From Siphonodentalium dalli (lineage: Eukaryota; Mollusca; Scaphopoda; Gadilida; Siphonodentaliidae), in NCBI GenBank assembly GCA_032622095.1, contig CP136067.1, positions 136,031,990 to 136,095,989 of the forward strand: a stretch of DNA of 64,000 nucleotides. Reading direction: 5' to 3'. A model generated the notes under the pieces. The model had not been told where the DNA came from, made no database searches, and saw only the letters and a list, made by a program, of their open reading frames with translations. Positions 33,072 to 44,143 of this stretch are shown piece by piece (position 1 is the stretch's first letter; each line of letters starts with the position of its first letter). Position numbers and translations under genes: made by a program.

Positions 33072-33523
33072 TTAAAGATGCATAATCTGGTTAAGCGCCC
33101 CTCAATTACTATTTATGTGGTTTCGGGGGTAAACAATATTTGATTCGAGTCGAGGAACACACCTATCAAAGCTCAGAGTTATTATATACCGATTTTTTAA
33201 ATCCATAATATTTCACCATCGAGACTTAATAGTGGCCCAGTAAAAAGTCGAAGAACCGACGTTTTCGGACCAAATTGCGGATGAAGATGGATAACTCTAA
33301 CATCAAGAGGCTTTGTGTTGATAATAAGGCCAAATTTCGTCGAACAACATGTTGATAAATAACACGTTTCGGGCAATTTTACTATAGTTGACAGTGGTTA
33401 GCATTATTTTTGGGCAATTAATCGATTCTGATAACTGAAGCGGCATTTATAAAAATGTTTTTAACCACCGAAGCCAAACAAATAGTAATTTAGGAGCGTT
33501 AATTCGGATTATGCATCCTTTAA
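33072..33523 (+). mobile_element. Family A, copy 2 (same end at both termini)
   Basis: It starts TTAAAGATGCATAATCTGG and ends 'ttcggattatgcatcctttaa', the complement of the normal left end, rather than the usual right end. The body is collinear with other copies up to 'ggcatttataaaaatg'. It shares its right TTAA with the next family B element. Confidence 0.8.
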
Positions 33524-34833
33524 AGACACGGTTGGCCTTGGCGGTGGGTATCCTGTGAAAATATCTCCACCCGTCAAAAATCGCCACAAACAGAAAGAAC
33601 ATCAAAATGTAGATAGACTATGTCCCAGTCTGGGTGAACGTCGACTCTATATTTGAAATATAGAGTCTGGAGCTAATGTCGCCAAAACCATTTCTATTCA
33701 GCGAAGAGCTTCCCCAAAATGACATCGATGATTGACAGGTGTCCCCACGTGTTATTTGTTGTGCTTCGCCGACTCATCAACCCACAGAAGGCCTGTGTCG
33801 CGACATAAACTTACAGAAGATACTATTTGTCGTGTGTGCGACTATTCTCTTTCGGGAGATGAACTCGCTGTATCAACGGGAAAGCTGCATCCGAGAGCAA
33901 AAAATAAGGTCGTCATCAAAAATGATGCTTTAGAACTATTTAAAAGCATAAAATTATGTCATTTCCTCGGTGTTTGACTTTCAGGTGACTTTTTTACGGC
34001 AAATAATTTGATTTGCAAACCATGTATGTTACAATAAAGTAAATCAAATACACGGACATGAATAAAGTTCTATTTATATTTATGGGAGGCCAAGTTGGTA
34101 CCATACGCAGGCCTATCTATCAGGTCCAGCACATCCTTCAAATTAATCGGAATCGTACCGAATATATAATTTCGAAGCCATTTTTTCTGTCTCTGTTGTA
34201 TTTGCAAGCCTCGAAATTCCGCTCTGTTACTATATTTAGAGGTGACATTATGGGAGTCTCCGCCCACTAACACTTGTTTATTAACCCATACGGTTTCATT
34301 GGACGGAAAATAATTTACGCAATCAGATTACGGAATCCCGAGGACTTGGAAATGAGATAGCGATGTTATCCGTCAGACCTAATATTCAATGTTGTAATGA
34401 ATATTTAGGTATGAGTTTACTCAGACTGACTATGTCCGTATACAAATAAGAAATATCGCATAAACAATATGTTATGGTCATATGTTTGACCATTGTTATG
34501 TAAACAAACGCGTAAAAAGTTACTTTTCTGGTGTTTGTTTATATTATGATGGTAAACATAAAGAGCGTTATTTGTTGGTGAATACCTGACATGGAATTAA
34601 CAAAGAGCGTTTATACCATTTGTGTGTGATTAGCCAGTAGCATTGTGATGTCTTCTGTAACACAATCAGGTTCTTGCTTAGGTAAAATATAGTAGGTCTT
34701 TATGATAACATGCTGTTTACGCGATGGTCATGGTATATATGAACGGAACTGTATGCGTTTTACTGTTTTTCTGTTTACGGTGTTTGGAACAAATATGAAT
34801 ATTTTCGACAATTAAGGCCGCACGTGCCTTTAA
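33520..34833 (+). mobile_element. Family B, copy 2, carrying an 803-bp insertion
   Basis: It starts TTAAAGACACGGTTGGCCTT and ends 'ggccgcacgtgcctttaa'. It is collinear with copies 1 and 4 except for the insert at 33626-34428. Confidence 0.88.
33626..34428. mobile_element. 803-bp TIR element with 9-bp TSD
   Basis: The termini CAGTCTGGGTGAAC and (inverted) CAGTCTGAGTAAAC give a ~14-bp TIR. ACTATGTCC flanks both ends (33617-33625, 34429-34437), and comparison with other family B copies shows the uninterrupted site. Nine-base duplications fit MULE or Merlin-type transposases. A plus-strand frame (33732-33977) with DTICRVCDYSLSGDELAVST and LHPRAKNKVVIKN looks protein-like with a C-x2-C pair. I do not recognise it; it could be a captured exon or a relic. 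Confidence 0.85.
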
Positions 34834-34904
34834 CATATTTTAATTAATCATCCTGTAAAACCGCGAAAATTACAACTTTGGAAAAATAGAACAGTGCATT
34901 TTCT

Positions 34905-35710
34905 TAACAGCATCGCTTTGGCCAACCAACATCATAGCAAATTAGCAGGACCAACCCACAACGTAGCAAATTAGCAGGACCCACCAACATCGTAGCAATT
35001 AAGCATGACCCAACCACATCGTAGCAAATTAGCAGGACCCACCCACATCATAGCAAATTAGCAGGACCCACCCACATCATAGAAAATTAGCAGGACTCAC
35101 CCACATCATAGCAATTAAGCAGAACCCACCCATTACATAGCTATTAAGCAGGACCCACCAGCATCGTAGCAATTAAGCAGGACTCACCCACATCGTAGCA
35201 AATTAGCAGAACTCACCCACATCATAGCAATTAAGCAGGATTCACCCACATCGTAGCAAATTAGCAGGACCCACCCACATCATAGCATATTCGTAGGACC
35301 CACCCACATCATGGTAATTAAACATGTCTCACTCACACCATAGCAAATTCGCAGGACCCACCCACATCGTAGCAAATTAGCAGGACCCACCAACATCGTA
35401 GTAAATTAGCAGGACACACCAACATCATATCAATTAAGCAGGACCCACCCACTTCATAACAAATTAGCAGGACCCACCACATCATAGCAATTAAGCAGGA
35501 CTCACCAACATCATAGCAATTAAGCAGGACCCACCCACATAATAGCAATTAAGTAGGACTCACCAACATCGTAGCAAATTAGCAGTACCCACCCACATCA
35601 TAGCAATTAAGCAGGACCCACCCACATCATAGCAATTGAGCAGGACCTACCCACATCATAGCAATTGAGCAGGAATCACACGCATCGTAGCAAATTAGCA
35701 GGACCACTTA
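34905..35710. repeat. 31-bp satellite, ~26 copies
   Basis: The unit is 'catc(a/g)tagcaa(a)ttaagcagg' + 'acccaccca'. Variation is scattered (acccacc/actcacc, aaatta/aattaa). The array ends 'attagcaggaccacttaacc'. The same module occurs singly or as inverted pairs at 47797-47860 and 49850-49985, so this may be an expanded MITE core. The frames across it encode only repeat peptides. Confidence 0.95.
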
Positions 35711-36170
35711 ACCATTTGTTTACTAAATACTCATTGATGAGTAGTTCCCTTAGGAAATGTTCAGATAATAAGTTCAACAAAACGTGCTCATATATCCTTA
35801 TCATCCCTCCAAACGAATAATATACCATTCCAATGTATACTGTTATAACTGCGTGGGAGATATCATTCAGTATAGACACATCCAACTTACAGGACACCGA
35901 GGGCACCGTCACACCCCGTATTAAAGCTCGTGGGCTCTACCAATACAACATTCAATTCAAATTTTGCAGCGTTCAGACATGACGATTTTGTATGTTCAGA
36001 TATCCTCAAATCAACAAATCGTGGGGTGAAGGAGAAGATTACTCGATCTTCTCGACCATCCCGCGCGCCTCGAACCCAACTACTCTCTTTATGCGGACAA
36101 TTTTCCATTCAGTATAAACATGGTTAACTAGAGTTGGCTTCTCGTGACTACACAAAAAACATTTCACCTT
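35711..36170. other. No gene recognised
   Basis: Unique-looking sequence between the satellite and a MITE. No motif-bearing frame. Confidence 0.4.
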
Positions 36171-36634
36171 TTAAAGATACGGGCAGCATTGGTGGTGGGT
36201 ATGCGGTTAAAATATTCAGCTCCGTCAAAAACCGCCATAAACAGAAAGAATAGTAAAATATAGACAGACCATTACGAAATATGGCATAAACAGTAAGTTA
36301 TTGTCAAATGTTTTTCCTTTGTTGTTAGAGAACCTGGCTTTTGTTTAGATCCGGATTTGGTAAACATAAAGAGCGCTATTTGTTACTGTTTTCCTGATAT
36401 GGATATCATAAAGAGCGTTTATATCATTTTTGTGTGATTAACCAATAGAATTGCGCTGTGTTATGTAAAGAGAAGCAAAACTTCTGTAACACAGCAGGTT
36501 CTTGTTTACATACACCATCGTACTGATTATGTTTGGCATATGAACAAAACTTTATATATTTTAATATTCCTTCCGTTGATGGCGATTTCAACAAATACGA
36601 ATATTTCGGCAACGAACGCCGCCCGTGCCTTTAA
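36171..36634 (+). mobile_element. Family B, copy 3 (divergent)
   Basis: TTAA at both ends (36171-74, 36631-34), with 'aaccgccataaacagaaaga', 'cataaagagcg' and 'gcccgtgcctttaa'. More diverged than the other copies. It ends 66 bp beyond the lectin stop codon and could supply its 3' untranslated region. Confidence 0.82.
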
Positions 36635-36699
36635 GAATAACAGTTATATATTCCTTTCTTGTTCAGTGCATTTTGGTAATCTCTGTCTCTGCGAACACC

Positions 36700-37464
36700 T
36701 CAATCATCATCATCATCATTGTTCTGGATTGTCAACGGCTCGTCGATGTGGCAGATAAACGGATAGCCGTTCCCGAAATCACATTTAATGTCATCCCACT
36801 CGTAGGCGCTAGTTGATTTCAGTTGAATACATTTGCCGGTGGCGTCGGGAGCTTGAAAACTCCATCTGAACCAGGTCATCGGACTTTCGTCGTAGAATCT
36901 CCAATCAGCGGCCCCTGCGTTGTTGTTACCATCTATCCACCATTTAACAATATCAGGATATCCAGTGGTGAGAATATCTGCTATCCATTCCTGTGCCGAT
37001 GGCGATTTTATTACCAAGAGATGTCCACCATCGTCCATGCAGGTTGAGCCGGCCACTTCCCACTTCTGTTTCTGGTCTGCGTATATTTTATACCAACCCG
37101 ATATGGTGGATTCGTATTTGTACTCCGGTGGCACAACGATTGACGTTTTTTGCTTTCTCCCGTTCATCCGATAGAACTTTGTATCAGGTCGCGATCCAGT
37201 GCATTCGATCTGTTTCGGAATGCAACTGTGTACTTCGCATTCATGTGTGTTTTTAGCGAAAGTGAAACCCAAGCATCTGCTGTCTTCCGAGCACACCAAA
37301 GAACATTCCAATTTTGACCGCAATTCATTCCATCCCAATTTGCAAATGTTGCAATATAAGTTTTCTAATTCTGCCACAGATTTCCCTTGGTTGTACCTCA
37401 CTTCTGAACATGTTGCTCGTGATATAAGAAGTAGAATAACATAGAGTGCTCTTCTATCTCCCAT
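36700..37464 (-). CDS. Secreted PAN/apple plus C-type lectin-like protein
   Basis: About 254 residues, intact in one exon. The Met at 37464 is chosen because a signal peptide follows at once (MGDRRALYVILLLISRATCS). An upstream in-frame Met at 37602 would bury it. Residues ~35-100 form a PAN/apple-like module with paired cysteines (LYCNICKLGWNEL, CSLVCSEDSRCLGFTFA, CEVHSC). Residues ~123-240 form a C-type lectin domain: STCMDDGGHLLVIKS, KWWIDGNN (WIGG-type core), FQAPDATGKCIQL, YEWDDIKCDFG and PFICHI, with the four usual cysteines. QAPD stands where EPN/QPD is expected, so calcium-sugar binding is uncertain. The tail is poly-Asp. It is likely an extracellular recognition protein. A decayed paralogue follows upstream at 39783-40790. 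Confidence 0.85.
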   Translation of the reverse strand: MGDRRALYVILLLISRATCSEVRYNQGKSVAELENLYCNICKLGWNELRSKLECSLVCSEDSRCLGFTFAKNTHECEVHSCIPKQIECTGSRPDTKFYRMNGRKQKTSIVVPPEYKYESTISGWYKIYADQKQKWEVAGSTCMDDGGHLLVIKSPSAQEWIADILTTGYPDIVKWWIDGNNNAGAADWRFYDESPMTWFRWSFQAPDATGKCIQLKSTSAYEWDDIKCDFGNGYPFICHIDEPLTIQNNDDDDD

Positions 37465-37599
37465 TTTTGTAAATGTATGTTCTCTAAGATTAATGGTCGT
37501 TATAATGCCACTGATCAGTGACCTGTTTAGCGGTGGCGTGGTACCGTTCGCGCAGTGGTTCGGATTAATGTGATATTGTTGTTTGGACACACACACATT

Positions 37600-38000
37600 C
37601 ACCCCACATAATAAGAGTATGACTGTTTACGATCATGGAAATTCTTTTGTGATAACCGCATCAGACACTCTGCGTTGTTATGGACAAATATCGATGGCCT
37701 GTATAATTCACGAGGGGGAAACTCGTTTCTTATTCCCGTATATAGATGATTCTGAGGGACCTACTTGGACAATCTACGTTGTTTCTAGAAATGTATTAAT
37801 ATCCTAAATCAGTTGAAGAGGAATTTACGGCGAGGCACTCGTTTTGCGTGTCCCAGAAATGCTTTTGTGAGAACCTCCTTTGACAATCTGCGCTGTATGT
37901 GGAAATATGTATGAGCCAGAGCATTTTAATAACAATTGCAAGAGGGACGAGGCGTTCTCGATTTCCGTGAATGTTTTTGACGCATTCTCATCAATCATGA
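37600..38000. repeat. Upstream repeat array of the lectin gene
   Basis: About three diverged ~130-bp units share 'tcttttgtgataacc'/'gcttttgtgagaacctcctt', 'ggacaatctacgttgt' and 'ggaaat'. A related array stands upstream of the lectin pseudogene (40900-41330), so the repeat predates the gene duplication. A perfect CACTGATCAGTG palindrome lies at 37506-37517, between array and Met, and is partly kept in the duplicate. Confidence 0.65.
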
Positions 38001-38228
38001 ATTTGAGTGTGTTTTAATCGATTGGAAGCAGTAGATTATATTGGGCTCAGTCCTGGTAACATGGATCCCTACCTATGTGGGCGTGTGGGGTGTTGTACAT
38101 GTGGGTTTCTGGTGTCTCACCCCAACTTTGGCATAACTTTCAACAGTTGGAAAATTATGCGAAATGGAAATTCCTTAGCAAATAATAGATTCTAATTGGT
38201 TCATGCGTATCTACAGCTTCTATTTGCT

Positions 38229-38323
38229 TTAACCTTTCCATGAGTGGAGCTTCCTGAATTTTGAGAAAATCCTGTGCCAATGCATTCTCTTATATATGCG
38301 AATCTCCCATAGGGAGTTCATGT
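38229..38323 (+). mobile_element. Fragment of the TTAACCCTTT palindromic MITE
   Basis: 'aacctttccatgagtggagc' through 'cctgtgccaatgcattctct' and 'tatatatgcga' match 10416-10578 (inverted) and 27766-27860. The distal half is missing. From 38449 'gggcgcgttcacacacgagc' resembles the terminus of the 44144-45397 element, so a solo end of that family may follow. Confidence 0.65.
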
Positions 38324-39782
38324 GGAGTTTATTTGCCACGAAATATTTATTCAAGTCATGCAATTAAGAAAAAAGAGCTTTCGACTTTTTCTCCGCTTGC
38401 AACAACAAAGAGCCAAGCAAACCCTCGAACAACGCACATGCACAGTAAGGGCGCGTTCACACACGAGCAAATTTGCCTGGCATTATTTTTGGCGCGCACT
38501 TTGACACAGAAAGCAAACGAACGCATAAATGCTTATATAATGTACCTGTACCCGCAGCCAATTACGCCAGAAGCAAAAACTATGTTGTTCCACCTCTAAC
38601 GATGCCACCGAAATTAGGCTGTAAATAGCATTAAATTATCTCACAAGAATCAATCATATAGGCATTTGAAGGAAAGTGCCAACAGCACCGTTACATACAG
38701 AACAACACAATTCAACTTGTCGTAAGCTTTGGTAAAGATGCATTTCATACCCATTTGCCGTTCATATTCTTGTTGTCGTCCAAGATTTTATCCCGACTAT
38801 TCAGAAAAAAGATATGGTCAAAGTTATTTTTTGGAGAATAGCATTCACATCTTCCTTATTTTGTGAGTCCATGGTCGATATCTGATGTCTGAGATCACAA
38901 ATCATCACCACTCTGTGTCCATCTCACAACCCACGGTAGGGAATCACGTGGTTTCGAGGTTGGTGAGTACCGCACATTAAAAATGGTCAAGACGAGTGAA
39001 AATGCACACAACCATAATATATGAGGAATTGACGCTAAACATAGCATTATTACTGTTACGATCATAACTATGCTACTTTATTTGTTTTAAATGTTGATAC
39101 CTTATGTGTTCGGGAATACTCACTGAGTACTTTTCTAGAAGATTCTGACCAAAGTTGACAGTCGGAGGTGCGTGGAATACACCAGTCCATACATCTAGGA
39201 GAATCCTTCGACTGGCAACTTTCAGAATGTTAGAGCAAACAACTGTGAGTTTGGACAAAAATGAGGTATAAGCTAGCTTATATAGCATAATTATGCTTGT
39301 AGCTGCCAAAATACTATGTAATAAATCATTTTATTACATGATCCTACCATTATTCCATTCAATAAACCCATTCTATAAATTTTTATTTTAAACGTTCGTT
39401 GCATAACAGGAAATAGTGCCTATTGACCTTTTACTTCCGATTTGTCGCCTGTTTACATTCCGATATTTGCCCAACAAATTATAATGACTGAAGAGTTTGA
39501 AAAGTTATGTCATTAATTATACGCCAATAAATACGCCAAAGAGTCTTTATTTATCTGGGACTATTTCTTTACGCGGGTAAATAACGCATAGTTACGGGAA
39601 ACGTCATCGCATGCCTTATATAAGCCGATGTTAGTTTCGCGTCCAATTTGTTTATTTAAATATGTTTTATTGAGGGTTTGTAATGTAATCAATAGAATCT
39701 GCAACTCGTCCAGTAAATTAGATAATTCCGCTATAAACTGGGAACTCGTTGTAGATCATCTATATCCTAGTTTATTACCTTT

Positions 39783-40790
39783 TTCTGGATTGTCAGTTAC
39801 GGCTCTTCGACGTGGCAGATAAACGGTGGACTATTATGGCAGTACATGTCGCATATCTCCGTTTGTAGCCACTAATGACCTCCAGTTGAATAATTGTTTT
39901 TCAGAATGGGCTACATCGATGCCCAGGCCATCAGAATCAGAGATCACTGAGTCGCGGCCATATTTGGATCCATCCAGCCCCCATTCCGCGGTTTAAGTTC
40001 TACAGGTCAAAGTTATGGATGTAAATTCCATATATGGAGTTTTGAATATTCATGAGTTCCATATATGGATTTCATGAATAGTACTGAATTCCATATATGG
40101 CATGCAACAATAACTTTGACATGTAAAACACTTAAACCGCGGAATGTGGGGCTGGATAGATCAAATATGGCCACGACTCAGTGATCTCCCGTATTGCATC
40201 ATGGCATATTCAATCAGCGGCAATGTTGTTACCATATATATGCATAATTTGACCGCAACATAATTATCCGGACGGAGTTGCTGCTATCCAACACCGCGGC
40301 GCCTGTAATTTATTGCCAGGAGATTACCACAATCGGACCTCCAGATATTCAGATATTGTCGGTTGTTTCCCAGACCTGTTTCGCCGACCCTTTTATTATA
40401 TACCAACCGCTTATTGTGGATTCGTATTTGTAATCCGGTGGCACGTGGATTGCAGCATTTCTTCCGATTGCAACCAATCTGCCTCGGAACAAAATGGTGC
40501 AATTCACATGCATGTGTGTCTTCCGCGAATGCAAAACCCAAACATCTGCTATCTTCCAAGCAAACAATTAAAGGAACACTCAAGTTTCGACCGCAATCCT
40601 ATCCGCCCCAATTTGCAGATACTAAAATATAATTTTTTTTATAAATGTGCTGCTGCGTGCTTTTCTTTTATTGTATCTCATATCATAACCTGATTCCCAT
40701 GATACAAAAACGTAATAGTATAGAGGGCTCTTCTGTCCATAATTGCAGGTAAATGTTCACGGAGATTGAAAGTTTGTTAAAAACGCTGAT
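39783..40790 (-). pseudogene. Decayed paralogue of the PAN/C-type lectin gene
   Basis: Three blocks match the intact gene in order on the minus strand. The 5' part near 40790-40680 corresponds to the start region. The PAN block has CLEDSRCLGFAFAEDTHACE (40510-40570) against CSEDSRCLGFTFAKNTHECE in the intact gene. Then PPDYKYESTISGWY (40400-40445) matches exactly the linker before the lectin domain. The lectin-domain remnant near 39783-39900 keeps 'tggattgtca', 'cgtggcagataaacgg' and 'ttcagttgaata'-like matches. Frames change several times, there is no usable start, and a palindromic MITE sits inside the lectin part. It is non-functional. Confidence 0.82.
39939..40190. mobile_element. Palindromic MITE inside the lectin pseudogene
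   Basis: The arms 'gagatcactgagtcgcggcc' and 'atattt' through 'ccattccgcggtttaag' and 'gtcaaagttat' are mirrored on the right. The centre has three copies of 'ttccatatatgga'. About 250 bp. No clear target duplication. It postdates the gene duplication, since the intact gene lacks it. Confidence 0.88.
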
Positions 40791-40869
40791 CAGTGACTTG
40801 TTGATTGTGGTACGGTTCGGTGTGGCGATTTGGAATACTGTGAAAAATATGAGACTGGTGGATGAATAA

Positions 40870-41330
40870 TGGTCCATATACCGTTGTTCGGACATGCGCG
40901 CCTTCTTTCTCGATCAATATTACGCCGAGGACGACTGGTTTCCGATTCCATGAGATACTTTTGTGATAACCTACTTGGACAATCCGCATTGTTTATTTGT
41001 GCATTTGTGCATATATCAATAGCCTAGAGTAGTGTAACAGCAATTCGCACAGAGAAACCCCTTCCTGGATTCCAGTCGATGCTTTTGTGAGGACCTCCTT
41101 GGAGGGACACTCTACGTTATGAAAATATATGAATGGCCCAACAGAATTTAAGAACAATTGACGAGGGAAAATTCGTTTCTGGTTCCTGTATACGTATGAT
41201 TTTCGAGGACCTCTACGTTGATAATGGAAATATTGTATACCAGTGGAATGCAACATTTTAATAGCAATTCAACAATGAGTTCACGGAAACAATTTTGTGA
41301 GAACATCCTTGGATAATCTGTTTCTATATA
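40870..41330. repeat. Upstream repeat array of the lectin pseudogene
   Basis: Units contain 'gatgcttttgtgaggacctc', 'cttggacaatc' and 'ttctggttcctgtatac', matching 37600-38000 in content and order. Confidence 0.6.
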
Positions 41331-42168
41331 GATCTATGTATCAATGACGTAGATCATTTTAAGGGTCATACGCACGTTTTGTCAAATTTTCCTGGTATGT
41401 CAAAATGGATTTTCTCAAAATCTATTAGGAATATCTTTGTGAAATTTGGTACAGGCGATTATTGTGACACAATAATTTAAGAACCATCGACATTTGGATA
41501 TTATTACCTCATTTACTTTACTTCTATGGCATGAAATATATCTAAAATATCACTGTTTTCAGGTACCCAGAACTTCTGTAAAATATATATATTTTTTAAA
41601 GTGCAGTTCATATATCCATGGAATCATATCTCATGGTCATGAGAGGGGACATGGGTCATGGGTCCATAACCAAGTTAAAGCTGATCACAATATCTCCTAA
41701 CAGTGTGGCCTAATTCATGCTGATTGCTCCCTGCTTGAGTGGACCACACTGCATATCAACATTTGTTTCCAATGGGCTGGAATATCTGTGATGCTTTATT
41801 CTTCATTTGTATACAGTGGTAACTGGACCCGGGGGCGTTATTAGATATAGGTCCCCATTCACCCCAGATGTCACTAATAATTAATTTATATATTTTTTGG
41901 CCAGAGGCTCGGGGCTGAAAAATGTGTACGTATGGGTAATTTGACCCGGAGAATCTTATTAGATAGTCCCGTTGACCTCAAATTTATCTCTTAAAAGGGC
42001 AAACATAATTAACTACCTGATGAATTATATACCCTGGTCGGTGAAAATTGAAACACGTGGATATGACACATGTACAACGTGATTTAAAACAAATCTATTA
42101 ATCATTTTATAGAACTAACAGGAAATTGTCTGGCTCCGTCATTAATTATTTCCGTTTCGAGATGACCG
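41331..42168. other. No gene recognised
   Basis: Sequence with phrases such as 'gtgaaatttggtacagg' common in old mobile DNA. Nothing could be delimited. Confidence 0.4.
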
Positions 42169-42357
42169 CTATCTTTCAAGTTGAAGTTGCAGAATTTCTC
42201 GTTTCATGTTTTCATTTTCTTCAACAAGTTCGAGATTCGCCATTTCGCTGGAATGTTTCTCCGCAGCTAGAATCCTCTCCATTGGTTTAAGTCTCTTCTG
42301 AGTCGTCGTATTGCTCGCGCTGTGAGGGAATCTGCTAATTCGAGGACTTGTATGTTT
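42169..42357 (-). CDS. Possible terminal exon with coiled-coil tail
   Basis: A minus-strand frame reads KPMERILAAEKHSSEMANLE then LVEENENMKREILQLQLER and stop (42169-42171). The first Met is at 42282. The heptad-like L/I/M spacing and E/K richness suggest a short coiled coil, as at the end of Myb/SANT-like or transposon-associated proteins. An overlapping frame (ELADSLTARAIRRLRRDLNQ) also looks protein-like, so a frameshift or splice junction is likely near 42290. Family unknown. No acceptor with a good pyrimidine tract was seen. Confidence 0.3.
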   Translation of the reverse strand, partial: KHTSPRISRFPHSASNTTTQKRLKPMERILAAEKHSSEMANLELVEENENMKREILQLQLER

Positions 42358-42359
42358 TC

Positions 42360-44140
42360 ATCCGTTGTAGTCAGTCTTTTGTACTTTTTCGAAGATGCAC
42401 CATATACTGGTATCAACAAGTGTTCCATGTCATAATTGATTGGTTTTTTTTCTGGATAACTGATTGGTTTTTTTTCTTCTGGATAATGATACATATTCTA
42501 ATAGATGGGCAATATTGGATCCTATCTGGACTTATGAACGTGAACGTATTGATCATATATGGAGATGGTTTTGTCATCGACCGCCTTCAACACCTTTGAC
42601 TAAACTATCTATCTATACGTAAGTATACGTAGCTGCCCACCATCCTTCCCGATACACCAAAGCATCTGATATTTGTTTTTTACTTTATTAACTCCTTAGT
42701 CACTAATTTAGAATTTGAAAATACCACGCCTATACAGAAAGTGGGGGCAATGCCATAGATATAGGTTCCAATACATACGGCATATATTGCTATGTAGTGT
42801 TTATATATATCCTAGAATAATATAGGGACTGTTTGCCGTGTGTATGGAGCCTCTGTGTGTTGTAACTTGTAATACTTTTCCCACAATGACGTAGAGCAGA
42901 CCACCCTATTACCAAGAAGGGCGTTATGGAACAACATCTGTACAATATATACTAATCCTTTTATTTCAGACAAAAAGAACGCCCTTATCCCTGCCACGTG
43001 GGTGTGTATGGGGTATGTAAACACGTGACTTATATATCTAAGGAATTAATAAAGACATTTAACATTTAAAAAAAATGTTATAATAACAATAAATAATCTT
43101 CATAATTGGCACATTACGCGTATAGAACAAACATGTTTCAGTATATTGAGAAATTATTTTTCATATCACATATCCTGGCCCTAATATTCCATTGGTCTGT
43201 CATAATGTTTGTGTATGTAAGTCCACGTATAAATGCCATGAATACCATTTATTCACAAAATATAACAATAAATGCTGTACAATGTACCAAATCTAACCAT
43301 CACAAATCCGAAAGCTACCATGAAGAGGCGCCCTAATCAGCCTGTATATATTAATCGACAACAGATGAATTTAACAGGTGCTGTCTTATACTTTGGCCAT
43401 TTTAGTGTCCCTCTTTCCCCAACAAATCATCCCTTGGAGATTATAACACTATGTGGTCCATTATCTTAAATGTGTACATAGTTTGATTTGATAGTTTTAA
43501 CTAATAAGCTTATCTAGCACTTCCTACTCCCCTCATTATATTTCCATTTGTCACCTCTCTGGCTCAGCGTGAAATTTCCAACCTTCATAATTTACTAATC
43601 CAAAAAAGCCCATAGGGCGAAGCTTTCGGATTCTGTTACTGTTTTATTATTATATTGTGTCGACTTATATGAACTAATACTCTTTTATACAAAACAAAAT
43701 AAAAGCGACATAGAGTAAGCCGGTAAAATGAGTCTTTTTGTCTAACCGCCTGTTCGCAGAAGCGACCATTGCTCCAGGCTGTATAATGCAATTATCTCAT
43801 TGGTTCACACATCTAATTGCGGTAGGGTCAATTGGGTCGGTCCCTGGTTATCAGAGACGACGCGATCCCTGGAATAATAGGATGTCAGAATTATTTCAAC
43901 ACGCAATAATTAAAGATGTGAGATCTGAAACGACGTCGGTTGCAAAAGCAAAATGAATGGGACAACAGAATGGGACCATTACCAATCTTGTAAGCACGAT
44001 GTGTTTCAAAAATGTTGAAATTAATTATTTTTAGCTCAGAACCCAGATAAAAATAAAACAAATTCTCATAAATCATAAGTTGCATATTCTAGATGACCGA
44101 ATTATGTAATCACCAAGTATACGCGTTAATTTGTGACTGT
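42360..44140. other. No gene recognised
   Basis: A 22-bp near-duplicate 'gattggttttttttctggata' occurs at 42438-42485. An inverted pair 'aatccgaaagct' lies at 43304 and 43621 (possible small element). No supportable gene. Confidence 0.4.
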
Positions 44141-44143
44141 GTG

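Noticed and set aside
34905-35710. CRISPR-like array
   Set aside because: Units are directly adjacent with no unique spacers, and the host is a eukaryote; it is a 31-bp satellite.
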